A DNA stretch of 22,038 bases from an uncultured Collinsella sp. (GTDB lineage Bacteria > Actinomycetota > Coriobacteriia > Coriobacteriales > Coriobacteriaceae), in the NCBI GenBank assembly GCA_900546105.1, contig URBP01000030.1, forward strand, positions 1-22,038, given 5' to 3'. Below, piece after piece: positions 14,425 through 22,038 of the stretch (position 1 is the stretch's first letter; each line of letters opens with the position of its first letter). The notes under the pieces were generated by a model. The model was not told the origin of the DNA, made no database searches, and saw only the letters and a list, made by a program, of their open reading frames with translations. A program made the translations under genes and the position numbers.

Positions 14425-15171
14425 CGCCTTGCAGACCTTATCGACCGGGCCGTCCATGCGAAGGTCACCCTTCTCAATCCAAACGGCACGCTGGCAGATG
14501 CGCTCAACCTGCTCCATGGAGTGCGAAACAAACAGAACCGTCACGTCGCCGCTCTGGATAAAGTGCTGGATACGGGCCTCGCACTTCTGCTGGAAGAACA
14601 CATCACCGACGGAAAGTGTCTCGTCAACGATCAGGATGTCAGGCTCAGTGATCGTTGCGATTGCAAAGGCAATGCGCGCAACCATGCCCGAGGAGAAATT
14701 CTTAAGCGGCATGTCGACAAAGTTCTGAAGCTCAGCGAACTCAATAATGCCGTCAAAGTTGGCATCGATGAACTCCTTGGTATAGCCGAGCAGGGCACCG
14801 TTCAGATAGATGTTCTCGCGGGCGGTCAACTCGGGGTCAAAGCCGGCACCAAGCTCAATCAGCGGCGCGATGTTACCGTGCACCTTAACGCTGCCTTCGC
14901 TAGGCTCAAGCACGCCAGCGATAATCTTGAGCATCGTGGACTTGCCGGAGCCATTGGTGCCGACCAGGCCCACGACCTCGCCACGATGAATATCGAACGA
15001 GATATGCTTGAGCGCCCTAAACTCCTCAAAGAACAGCTCGTGCTTGGCAAGCTTGATGAAGTACTCCTTGAGGTTGGTCAGCGACTCGGACGCCATGTTA
15101 AAGATCATGGTGACGTCGTCGACCTCGACAGCCAGAGGCTGCTCGCTGTAATCAACAACAGATTCAGTCAT
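14404..15171 (-). CDS. Polysaccharide / teichoic acid ABC exporter, ATP-binding subunit (Wzt/TagH type)
   Basis: This is the cytoplasmic ATPase that powers export of a lipid-linked glycan through the neighbouring permease. The 255 residues contain Walker A GTNGSGKST (71-79), the region IAPLIELGAGFDPELTARENIYLNG (101-125) characteristic of the Wzt/KpsT/TagH group, the signature FSSGM (159-163), Walker B ILIVDE (179-184) and the switch histidine in SHSME. It ends at YREQF without the extra C-terminal carbohydrate-binding domain of long Wzt proteins, so substrate selection by that domain is not expected. The ATG at 15171 follows AAGGAG by seven bases; a GTG immediately before it is a less likely start. 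It lies 11 bases after the permease gene, in one operon. Confidence 0.92.
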   Translation of the reverse strand: MTESVVDYSEQPLAVEVDDVTMIFNMASESLTNLKEYFIKLAKHELFFEEFRALKHISFDIHRGEVVGLVGTNGSGKSTMLKIIAGVLEPSEGSVKVHGNIAPLIELGAGFDPELTARENIYLNGALLGYTKEFIDANFDGIIEFAELQNFVDMPLKNFSSGMVARIAFAIATITEPDILIVDETLSVGDVFFQQKCEARIQHFIQSGDVTVLFVSHSMEQVERICQRAVWIEKGDLRMDGPVDKVCKAYREQFN

Positions 15172-15182
15172 CACAGCACTCC

Positions 15183-16028
15183 TTAGATGTAGAGGATAAA
15201 CTTGCGCTCGGACTTATGGAACACGGTGTAGCCAATGACAAGCGCAAGGACCGCCCAAGCGACGCACATACCAAACGTCAAAAGCGAGGGCGTGGTCTGG
15301 AACAAGAAGATATCGCGCATAAACTGCAGGTAGTTATACATGGGGTTCGCATACATCAAGATACGCACGAGATGCGGCATTTGCGCAATATAGTCAGTCG
15401 TCCAGAAGATGGGCGTAATATAAGTCCACGCCGTAATGACGACGCTCCACAGATGCATAACGTCGCGGAAAAAGACCGTAAGGGCAGAGAGCATCATGCC
15501 CAGGCCCATGCAGAAGCACATAAGCAGCAGCAGGCAAACCGGCAGCAGAATCAAATGCCAAGAAGGCATAACGCGGAACCACAGCATAACGATGGCGACG
15601 GCGACCAGCGAGAAGGTAAAGTTGACCAGCGAGAAGAGCACCTTCTGCACCGGGAAGACCCAGCGGTGCACCTTAACCTTCTTGAGCAGAGGGGCAGCAC
15701 CCACGATCGACGTCAGGGCCTGGTTCGTAGACTCGGACATGACGGCAAAGGTAACGTTACCCACGATCAAGTACAGCGGGTACATCTCGGGCGTCATTGA
15801 GCCATTGCGGCCCTGGCCAAAAATCGTCGAGAACACGATGGCCATGACGATCATCATCAGCAGCGGGTTGAGCACCGACCATGCGACGCCCAGAACGCTA
15901 CGGCGATACTTGATCTTAAAATCCTTGGTAACCAGCTGACGAAGGATAAACGCGTCCTTCTCAAATTCGTTCTTAGCAAACGTCGCAGGCAGACTGCGAG
16001 CTTCTTGTTGCTTTGTCTGATCCGACAC
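15183..16028 (-). CDS. Polysaccharide / teichoic acid ABC exporter, permease (Wzm/TagG, ABC-2 type)
   Basis: The 281-residue integral membrane protein begins with a cytoplasmic stretch containing the conserved LVTKDFKIKYRRSVLGVAWSVLNPLLMMIVM of ABC-2 glycan permeases, followed by about six membrane helices, the loop with FFRDVMHLWSVVITAWTYITPIFW, and a last helix before HKSERKFILYI. It would form the channel for a lipid-linked polymer with the ATPase encoded 11 bases downstream. I chose the GTG at 16028 because AAAGGAG lies eight bases upstream; the frame is open to an upstream ATG at 16091, but that would place the presumed promoter inside the gene. It is divergent from the glycosyltransferase at 16189. 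Confidence 0.9.
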   Translation of the reverse strand: MSDQTKQQEARSLPATFAKNEFEKDAFILRQLVTKDFKIKYRRSVLGVAWSVLNPLLMMIVMAIVFSTIFGQGRNGSMTPEMYPLYLIVGNVTFAVMSESTNQALTSIVGAAPLLKKVKVHRWVFPVQKVLFSLVNFTFSLVAVAIVMLWFRVMPSWHLILLPVCLLLLMCFCMGLGMMLSALTVFFRDVMHLWSVVITAWTYITPIFWTTDYIAQMPHLVRILMYANPMYNYLQFMRDIFLFQTTPSLLTFGMCVAWAVLALVIGYTVFHKSERKFILYI

Positions 16029-16067
16029 GGATGCAACTCCTTTACTCGTAATCGTTGACAAACGAAC

Positions 16068-16073
16068 AGTATA
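16068..16073 (-). promoter_or_regulatory. Possible -10 box for the exporter operon
   Basis: TATACT on the minus strand lies 40 bases before the permease GTG. No convincing -35 is present at 16-18 bases. Confidence 0.35.
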
Positions 16074-16129
16074 GACCCGACGGCCATGCAAACGATTCGC
16101 GCAACAAAACTGGAGAACTAACCCACATC

Positions 16130-16158
16130 TTAGGATGCCAAGCCCAAACGGCTATACT
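16130..16158 (+). promoter_or_regulatory. Promoter of the glycosyltransferase-yfhO operon
   Basis: TTAGGA (16130-16135), a 17-base spacer and TATACT (16153-16158) lie about 30 bases before the GTG start at 16189. It is divergent from the exporter promoter; both use TATACT. Confidence 0.5.
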
Positions 16159-16188
16159 TTCAAGGATTGAATGTATAAGGAGCATTGA

Positions 16189-17160
16189 GTGAATTCTGAA
16201 TCCATCGCCGTCATCATCCCCTGCTACAACGAAGCCCTCACGATCGGCAAAGTCATCGACGACTTTCACCGCGAGCTTCCGCAAGCGACGGTCTATGTCT
16301 ATGACAACAACTCGTCGGACGACACCTCACGCATCGCCACCGAGCACGGCGCCACGGTCCGCTTTGAACCCCGTCAGGGAAAGGGCAACGTGTGCCGTCA
16401 GATGTTTCGCGACATCGACGCCGATTGCTACCTGATGGTCGACGGAGACGACACCTACCCCGCCGAGGCGGCCAAAGCCCTCTGCGAGCCCATCCTTAAC
16501 GGCACAGCCGACATGACCGTAGGCGACCGCCTTTCCAACGGCACCTACGCCGAGGAAAACAAGCGTGCTTTCCACGGCTTTGGCAACAATCTGGTCCGCG
16601 CCATGATCAAGTGGATCTATGGCTACAGCTTCGATGATGTCATGACCGGCTACCGCGCCATGAGCCGCCCGTTCGTCAAAACCTTCCCCGTGCTTTCCGA
16701 GGGCTTCCAGATCGAAACCGAGCTCTCGATCCACGCCGTCGACCACCGCTGGCGCATCAAAGATGTACCCATCGAGTACCGCGACCGTCCGGAAGGCTCC
16801 GAGTCCAAGCTTAATACCGTCAGCGACGGCATTAAGGTCGTTGCGATGATCGGCACGCTGTTCAAGGACTACCGCCCTCTGAAGTTCTTCAGCCTGGTTG
16901 CGCTTCTGTTTGCGGTGATCGGCCTCGCCCTGGGCATGCCCATCGTTGTCGAGTATTTCCAGACCGGCCTCGTTCCGCGCTTCCCCACCGCCATGCTCGC
17001 CGCGTCGTTTATGTTCCTGTGCGGTCTGAGCCTTGCAACCGGATTCATCCTGGATTCCGTGGCAAAGGTCGAAAAAAAGCAGTGGGAGGTCAACGTATAC
17101 AGCAAATACACCTACGACGACCAGCCCGACCACCCTACTTCCAAGCCAAGCAAGAGGTAA
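16189..17160 (+). CDS. Membrane-anchored family 2 glycosyltransferase
   Basis: The 323-residue GT-A enzyme opens with IAVIIPCYNEALTIGKVI, carries the nucleotide-sugar-binding DGD at 85-87, and FGNNLVRAMIKWIYGYSFDDVMTGYRAM, typical of DPM1/polyprenyl-phosphate sugar transferases. Two C-terminal hydrophobic segments (about 226-252 and 264-287) anchor it in the membrane. The likely role is transfer of a sugar from a nucleotide donor onto undecaprenyl phosphate or a growing lipid-linked glycan; donor and acceptor are not readable. The start is GTG with AAGGAG six bases upstream. It is followed after six bases by a second GT2 gene, forming an operon that ends with yfhO. Confidence 0.88.
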   Translation: MNSESIAVIIPCYNEALTIGKVIDDFHRELPQATVYVYDNNSSDDTSRIATEHGATVRFEPRQGKGNVCRQMFRDIDADCYLMVDGDDTYPAEAAKALCEPILNGTADMTVGDRLSNGTYAEENKRAFHGFGNNLVRAMIKWIYGYSFDDVMTGYRAMSRPFVKTFPVLSEGFQIETELSIHAVDHRWRIKDVPIEYRDRPEGSESKLNTVSDGIKVVAMIGTLFKDYRPLKFFSLVALLFAVIGLALGMPIVVEYFQTGLVPRFPTAMLAASFMFLCGLSLATGFILDSVAKVEKKQWEVNVYSKYTYDDQPDHPTSKPSKR

Positions 17161-17166
17161 ACCACC

Positions 17167-18135
17167 ATGCCGCTCATCTCCATCGTCGTGCCGTGCTACA
17201 ACGAGCAGGAATCACTTCCGATCTTTCTCAAAGAGCTCGATGGCGTCGTTCGCATCATGACCCAGCAAGATCCCGGCATTTCCTTTGAAGCCGTCCTCAT
17301 CGACGATGGTTCGGCAGACAAAACGCTCGCCGTCATGAAGGCAGAAGCCGCGGCGGCGCATCCATACGCCATCCGTTGGCACTCTTTCTCGCGCAACTTT
17401 GGCAAGGAGGCGGCACTACTCGCCGGACTCCAGCACGCAAAGGGCGGCTATGTCGCCACCATGGATGCCGACATGCAGGACCCGCCCTCGCTCCTGCCGC
17501 AGATGTACGAGATCTTGCAGACCGAAGACTACGACAACGTCGCAACGCGCAGGACCACCCGCGAAGGCGAGCCTCCCATCAGGTCGTTCTGTGCCCGTAT
17601 GTTCTACAAGATCATCAACCGCATTTCCAAGGCCGACATCGTCGACGGAGCACGCGATTTTAGGCTCATGAAGCGGCCTATGGTCAACGCCATCATCTCC
17701 ATGGGCGAATACAACCGATTCTCCAAAGGCATTTACGGCTGGGTGGGCTTCAAAACCAAATGGCTCCCCTACGTAAACGTCAACCGCGTGGCCGGCGAGA
17801 CCAAATGGAGCTTTTGGTCGCTGCTCCTCTATTCCATCGACGGCATCGTCGCGTTTTCCACGGCGCCGCTCTCCCTCGCCGCCCTCACAGGTATCGTCTT
17901 CTGCCTCATCGCTATTCTGGGATTCGTCGTCATCCTAGTAAAGACGCTTGTCTGGGGCGACCCCGTCGGCGGATGGCCGTCGCTCGCCTGCCTCATAACG
18001 CTGTTTGGCGGCATGCAGCTTCTGTGCCTGGGAATCATAGGTGAATACTTGGCAAAAGCCTACTTGGAAACCAAGCGACGTCCCATCTATATCATTCGAG
18101 AATCCAACGAGGAATCTGATGACACGGCCCAATAA
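17167..18135 (+). CDS. GtrB/CsbB-like polyprenyl-phosphate glycosyltransferase
   Basis: The 322-residue protein has LISIVVPCYNEQESLP at the N-terminus, VLIDDGSADKT, FSRNFGKEAALLAGL (74-88), the metal-binding DAD at 100-102 followed by QDPP, and VDGARDFRLM, all typical of the GtrB/ArnC/CsbB branch that loads a sugar onto undecaprenyl phosphate on the inner face of the membrane. Two C-terminal membrane segments (about 218-265 and 276-298) follow. AAGAGG lies upstream of the ATG. Its end overlaps the yfhO start by 17 bases; the CsbB-YfhO pairing in Bacillus and Listeria supplies and transfers sugars for lipoteichoic acid glycosylation, and the same division of labour is inferred here. No GtcA-like flippase is visible in the window. 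Confidence 0.88.
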   Translation: MPLISIVVPCYNEQESLPIFLKELDGVVRIMTQQDPGISFEAVLIDDGSADKTLAVMKAEAAAAHPYAIRWHSFSRNFGKEAALLAGLQHAKGGYVATMDADMQDPPSLLPQMYEILQTEDYDNVATRRTTREGEPPIRSFCARMFYKIINRISKADIVDGARDFRLMKRPMVNAIISMGEYNRFSKGIYGWVGFKTKWLPYVNVNRVAGETKWSFWSLLLYSIDGIVAFSTAPLSLAALTGIVFCLIAILGFVVILVKTLVWGDPVGGWPSLACLITLFGGMQLLCLGIIGEYLAKAYLETKRRPIYIIRESNEESDDTAQ

Positions 18136-20530
18136 CAGCACGCTCAAGAATGTGGCGTTCTACGCCGCCTGCTTCGCATTTTCCGTCGCACTCTTTGTCG
18201 CACTTGCAGCGGCGGGACATGTCTATCCCTTTGGCGACAACTCGTTTCTCACCAACGATCTCAAATACCAATACATCGACTTCTTCGCGTGGTTTCGCCG
18301 CGTCCTTTTAGGCGAGGCAAACCTTCGCTATTCCTTCTCACAGGGACTCGGCATGAACACATGGGGGCTCTATAGCTACTACCTCGGCAGCCCCTTCAAC
18401 CTGCTCTGCGTGCTGTTTCCCGCAGACAAGCTGACGCTCTTCGTGCTTGTTATCTCCGCGCTCAAACTGGGCTGCATCCACATCAGCGGCGCTTGGTATG
18501 TGCAAAAGCGCTTTGACCTACCCAAGCCCGCAGCATTCCTGCTTTCCCTCTCGTTCACGTTTTGTAGCTGGACCATCAGCAACCTGCGCAACCCGCTCTG
18601 GATCGATTGCCTCATCATGCTGCCCATCTGCGCCTACGGATGCCACGAGCTCATCCGCAAGCAGCGCATGATCCGCCTCGTCATCGCAACGGCGCTCAAT
18701 GTCATGTTCTGCTGGTATACGGCCTACATTAGCATCCTGTTCCTCTGCATCTTCGTACTGGTTGAATTTGTCGATTATGTTGCAGAAGAAGGATTTAGCT
18801 GGAAGCTCATGCTCGATCGGGCCCTGCGATTCGCCGGGGCTATCGCGCTCGGACTGCTTCTGTCCGCTTGGACCTTTTTGCCGACCATCCTTGCCATGTC
18901 CAAGGGCGGTCCCGTTCTAGCACTCGGCCCCCTACTTAAAACCAACCTCAAGTCGCTCATCAGGGGCTTTCTTCCCTGCATGTGGGTAAGCAACGAAAGC
19001 ACACCTCAGTTCTATTGCGGCATCATCATGATGCTGCTTGCGGTGAGCCTGCTGGTTAACCGCACGGTTTCAATCAAGACGCGCATCGCAACACTCGTCG
19101 TCACGATAATCCTGGTTGCAAGCTCCGTTTTGAGCCCGCTCGAGTACATCTGGTGCGGCATGCGCGTTCCCAACGGCTTCTACTCGCGCACGGCTTTTTT
19201 GCTGAGCTTCTTTGCGCTGTGGGCTGCGGGCTATACCCTGCAGATCCTCAAGGATCAACCTAAATTGCGCCAAGCCTATCGCCCCGCCGTCATCTTGCCA
19301 CTCCTGGCGCTCACCGCTATTGAACTGTTTGCCAACGCTCATGTAGTATGGAACCAGCTCTACGCGGGCTATTCCGAAAATACCAACAGGGCCTATGTAG
19401 CCACCGCAACCAACACGATCGCTACCACTACAGAACGGGATTCAGCTCCGTTCTACCGCATCGATCGTACAACCACACGAGCCGATAGTGCCGCTCTAAA
19501 CGAAGGCCTGGCACTAGGGTATAACCAGCTATCTTCTTATTCGTCCGCCAATAACCCGCAGGCAATTGCATTGCTCAACTCCCTTGGTTACAGCAGCGTC
19601 GGCGAATTCTCGACCCGTTATGCCGAGCCCATTCTTGCCGTCGATGCCCTACTGGGAGTCAAGTATGCCATTCCCGAGAACGCGCCTGCGGGATACGTTT
19701 CGACCAAGACGAATCAGGTCGACTCCACAAGCGCGGTGTACGAGAACCCCTATGCGCTCAGCATTGGCGTTGCAGCCTCAAGCGATATCCAAAACAGCAC
19801 GCTGAAAAACGAGAACCCCTTCGAAAAGCAGAACGACCTCTACAGCAAAATCCTAGGCCGCGAGGTCAAGCTCTATACCAAGATCGAGGCCACGAGCACG
19901 GAGAATAGCGATAGCTTAAAGCAATGGAGCGTTACTGTACCGGCAAGCTCCATCGGGTATCTCTACATCAACAAAGATACGACTGCCGGCAGTTATTGGC
20001 CCGTCACCCTTACCATCGACCAGCGAACGATCGAAAACGAGGCCTGGAGATTCGACAATAATATCCGCCAGATTGCGGATGCATCGGACGCCCCGAGCCA
20101 GCATACGGTGTCAATCGGAGTCGCGGAGGGCTATACAGACATGCCCCAAGACAATGAGCCGGTCTTTTACGCCCTCGTTCTGGACGTTTTCGAGCAGATT
20201 ATTAACGAGCTTAAGACGAGCGAATTTGTTCCGACAGTTTTTGAGGACGGAAGAATCGAAGGCGAGTATACCGCCAAGGAAGACGGCAACCTGCTGCTGA
20301 GCGTTCCGTACGATGAGGGCTGGAACGTAACGGTAAACGGAACCGCCGCAGAACTAACGCCCGCCGCCGATAAGGGCCTGTCGTCCCTGAACGTGCAGAA
20401 AGGCGCGAATAGGATCGTGATGACCTACAAGACTCCGGGTGCCCTTGCGGGGCTTGCAGTGAGTCTGGCGACCACCGTCGCCCTTGTTGCAGCGGGGCTA
20501 TACGCCAGGCATAAGAAAAGCCGCCGTTAA
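18119..20530 (+). CDS. yfhO: YfhO-family membrane glycosyltransferase
   Basis: The 803-residue protein has an N-terminal membrane helix, then an extracytoplasmic loop with YPFGDNSFLTNDLKYQYIDFF, whose aspartates fit the catalytic loop of GT-C enzymes, many further helices to about residue 430, a large extracytoplasmic domain, and a final helix before a KKSRR end. The domain before the last helix ends in PYDEGWNVTVNG, which is typical of the YfhO family. In Bacillus and Listeria YfhO transfers a sugar from undecaprenyl phosphate to teichoic acid outside the cell. The ATG at 18119 has GAGGA five bases upstream, inside the preceding GT gene; coupling is likely. The second half is less GC-rich and less biased in codon use than the first. 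A bidirectional terminator overlaps the stop codon. Confidence 0.88.
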   Translation: MTRPNNSTLKNVAFYAACFAFSVALFVALAAAGHVYPFGDNSFLTNDLKYQYIDFFAWFRRVLLGEANLRYSFSQGLGMNTWGLYSYYLGSPFNLLCVLFPADKLTLFVLVISALKLGCIHISGAWYVQKRFDLPKPAAFLLSLSFTFCSWTISNLRNPLWIDCLIMLPICAYGCHELIRKQRMIRLVIATALNVMFCWYTAYISILFLCIFVLVEFVDYVAEEGFSWKLMLDRALRFAGAIALGLLLSAWTFLPTILAMSKGGPVLALGPLLKTNLKSLIRGFLPCMWVSNESTPQFYCGIIMMLLAVSLLVNRTVSIKTRIATLVVTIILVASSVLSPLEYIWCGMRVPNGFYSRTAFLLSFFALWAAGYTLQILKDQPKLRQAYRPAVILPLLALTAIELFANAHVVWNQLYAGYSENTNRAYVATATNTIATTTERDSAPFYRIDRTTTRADSAALNEGLALGYNQLSSYSSANNPQAIALLNSLGYSSVGEFSTRYAEPILAVDALLGVKYAIPENAPAGYVSTKTNQVDSTSAVYENPYALSIGVAASSDIQNSTLKNENPFEKQNDLYSKILGREVKLYTKIEATSTENSDSLKQWSVTVPASSIGYLYINKDTTAGSYWPVTLTIDQRTIENEAWRFDNNIRQIADASDAPSQHTVSIGVAEGYTDMPQDNEPVFYALVLDVFEQIINELKTSEFVPTVFEDGRIEGEYTAKEDGNLLLSVPYDEGWNVTVNGTAAELTPAADKGLSSLNVQKGANRIVMTYKTPGALAGLAVSLATTVALVAAGLYARHKKSRR

Positions 20531-20545
20531 CAAGCGGCGGCTTTT
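20516..20545. terminator. Bidirectional terminator between yfhO and rfbCD
   Basis: The 11-bp perfect stem AAAAGCCGCCG (20516-20526) with CGGCGGCTTTT (20535-20545) has an 8-base loop that holds the yfhO stop codon. It gives a T run on both strands and serves the convergent yfhO and rfbCD genes. Confidence 0.88.
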
Positions 20546-20567
20546 ACTCTCGAAAAGTTAATAGCGG

Positions 20568-22022
20568 CTAGAGCATCTTGAGGTACTCCCCCAGCTCTTC
20601 CTCCCAGTCGGGCATGTGGAACCCGACCGACTCGAGCCCGGACAGGTCGAGTGCGGAGTGGACCGGGCGCGGTGCGACGGGGCCCTCGGCGCTCGCGTAG
20701 TAGTCGGCGGTCGATACCGGCACGACCGTCTCGCCGTTGCCGTTGGCGGCCTCGAAGACGGCGCGTGCGATGTCCGCCCAGGACTTCACCGCGCCGGATC
20801 CGGTGCAGTCGTAGGTGCCGTAGGGGGCGTGCGTCCCCAGCACGTGGAAGATGGCCTCGGCCATGTCGCGCGTGAAGGTCAGGCGGCCCAGCTGGTCGTC
20901 GACCACGGTGACCTGCTCGAGCTTGTCGTCCGGGTCGGCGACGCGGTCTGAGAGTGCCTTCATGGTCTTCACGAAGTTGTGCCCCTCGCCGATGACCCAG
21001 CTGGAGCGCATGATGTAGTGGTGCGGGCACCCGGCCACGGCGATGTCGCCGGCGGCCTTGGTCTGGCCGTAGACGGACAGCGGGGAGAACGGCTCGTCCT
21101 CCGTGTGGACCTCGGCGGTGCCGTCGAAGACGTAGTCGGAGGATACGTGGACCAGGGTGATGCCGTACCCGGCGCAGGTGCGTGCGAGAAGGGCGGGCCC
21201 CGTCGCGTTGGCCTTCCAGGCGGTCACGCGGCCCTCGGGGGTCTCGGCCCTGTCGACTGCCGTGTAGGCGCCGCAGTTGATGACCGTGCCGTAGAGCGAC
21301 CAGTCGTACTGCGAATAGGCGTCCGGGTCGGACATGTCGAAGGTGTCGATGTCGCAGAAGTCGAAGTCCTTCGCCACGCCGCGCTCCTCGGCGAGCGCGC
21401 GCACCGCATGGCCCAGCTGGCCGTTGCAGCCGGTGACGAGGGTGCGCTTCGGCGCCATCGGGACGACGTCCTTGAGCATCGGGTGGTTGAGGTCGGCCTC
21501 GGAGACGGTGGCCTCATCGAGCGGGATCGGCCACTCGATGGCGAGCTCGGGGTCGGCGAGGTTCACGAAGGTGTAGGTCTTCTTGAGCTCCAGCGACCAG
21601 TGGGCGTCCACCAGGTAGGTGTAGGCGGTGCCGTCCTCGAGCGCCTGGAAGCTGTTGCCCACGCCGCGCGGGACGTAGATGGCCCTGGACGGGTCGAGCG
21701 TGCAGGTGAACACCTTCCCGTAGGTGGCGCTGCCCTCGCGCAGGTCGACCCATGCGCCGAAGACCGAGCCGCGGGCCACGGAGATGAACTTGTCCCAGGG
21801 CTCCGCGTGGATGCCGCGGGTGACGCCGCGGCTGTCGTTGTAGGAGATGTTGTTCTGGACGACCTTGAGATCGGGGATGCCGAGCGCGCACATCTTGGCG
21901 CGCTGCCAGTTCTCCTTGAACCAGCCGCGCGAGTCGCCGTGGACGGCCAGGTCGACGACCTTGAGGCCCTCGATGCCGGTCTCCGCGACCTTCAGGTCCT
22001 TCTCGAATTCGATGTCTGCCAT
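20568..22022 (-). CDS. rfbCD: Bifunctional dTDP-4-dehydrorhamnose 3,5-epimerase / reductase (RfbC-RfbD fusion)
   Basis: One 484-residue protein carries the last two steps of dTDP-L-rhamnose synthesis. Residues 1 to about 185 are an RmlC cupin epimerase, with the catalytic histidine likely His72 in TRGIHAEPWDKF and the tyrosine likely Tyr134 or Tyr136 in GTAYTYLVDAHW. Residues about 192-484 are an RmlD short-chain reductase, with TGCNGQLG (197-204), VSSDYVFDG (293-301) and the YxxxK pair Tyr318/Lys322 in YGQTKAAGD. The same fusion occurs in bifidobacteria. GC content (near 68% in sampled stretches) and nearly uniform G/C-ending codons stand out from the adjacent yfhO gene and suggest strong expression. 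The ATG at 22022 has only a weak upstream site (TTGGAA) before the window ends, so the promoter or an upstream rfbA/rfbB gene lies outside. It is convergent with yfhO. Confidence 0.93.
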   Translation of the reverse strand: MADIEFEKDLKVAETGIEGLKVVDLAVHGDSRGWFKENWQRAKMCALGIPDLKVVQNNISYNDSRGVTRGIHAEPWDKFISVARGSVFGAWVDLREGSATYGKVFTCTLDPSRAIYVPRGVGNSFQALEDGTAYTYLVDAHWSLELKKTYTFVNLADPELAIEWPIPLDEATVSEADLNHPMLKDVVPMAPKRTLVTGCNGQLGHAVRALAEERGVAKDFDFCDIDTFDMSDPDAYSQYDWSLYGTVINCGAYTAVDRAETPEGRVTAWKANATGPALLARTCAGYGITLVHVSSDYVFDGTAEVHTEDEPFSPLSVYGQTKAAGDIAVAGCPHHYIMRSSWVIGEGHNFVKTMKALSDRVADPDDKLEQVTVVDDQLGRLTFTRDMAEAIFHVLGTHAPYGTYDCTGSGAVKSWADIARAVFEAANGNGETVVPVSTADYYASAEGPVAPRPVHSALDLSGLESVGFHMPDWEEELGEYLKML

Positions 22023-22038
22023 GTGGTTAATTCCAATC

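Noticed and set aside
20527..21030. A 167-codon minus-strand frame within rfbCD
   Set aside because: It is an out-of-frame shadow of the reductase domain, rich in Arg/Pro/Gly, with no family resemblance.
1..22038. CRISPR arrays, insertion sequences, integrases, rRNA genes or riboswitches such as T-boxes
   Set aside because: No spaced direct repeats, transposase or recombinase motifs, rRNA sequence or T-box consensus were seen on either strand.

Overview
The window looks like a chromosomal segment of a high-GC Gram-positive bacterium of the class Coriobacteriia, most likely Collinsella or a close relative. This is inferred from about 60-65% GC in most genes, clear Shine-Dalgarno sites, the protein styles (fused AroE-AroK, fused RfbC-RfbD, zinc-ribbon membrane protein) and gene order. 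No rRNA or marker gene confirms the genus.

Layout, left to right. Positions 1-3571 (minus strand) hold a zinc-ribbon single-pass membrane protein and a P-type cation ATPase with a long basic tail. Next comes a minus-strand tRNA-Arg(CCG) with its own promoter and a terminator that abuts the ATPase start. Positions 3807-12336 (plus strand) carry a compact aromatic amino acid operon: aroF, tyrA, aroB, aroA, aroC, pheA, an aroE-aroK fusion and aroQ. It encodes every step from erythrose-4-phosphate plus PEP to chorismate, then to phenylpyruvate and 4-hydroxyphenylpyruvate; only the final aminotransferase is absent. A terminator-like hairpin lies in the short leader before aroF and another hairpin separates aroE-aroK from aroQ, so regulation by premature termination is plausible.

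A strong terminator then ends the aro block. Positions 12468-13915 hold a lower-GC two-gene unit with its own -10 box: a DUF4869-type small protein overlapping by one base a P-loop ATPase whose C-terminal half looks Toprim-like. This is the best candidate here for an uncharacterised system. It ends in a perfect 41-bp palindrome without a T tract, followed by a decayed acyltransferase-3 remnant and a minus-strand tRNA-Arg(TCT).

Positions 14404-22022 are a cell-surface glycopolymer region: a Wzt/Wzm-type ABC exporter (minus), then divergently two family-2 glycosyltransferases and a YfhO-family membrane protein (plus; the second glycosyltransferase plus YfhO resembles the CsbB-YfhO module that glycosylates teichoic acids), and finally a convergent bifunctional RfbC-RfbD enzyme for dTDP-L-rhamnose. 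Together they would make, export and decorate a rhamnose-containing or teichoic-acid-like wall polymer.
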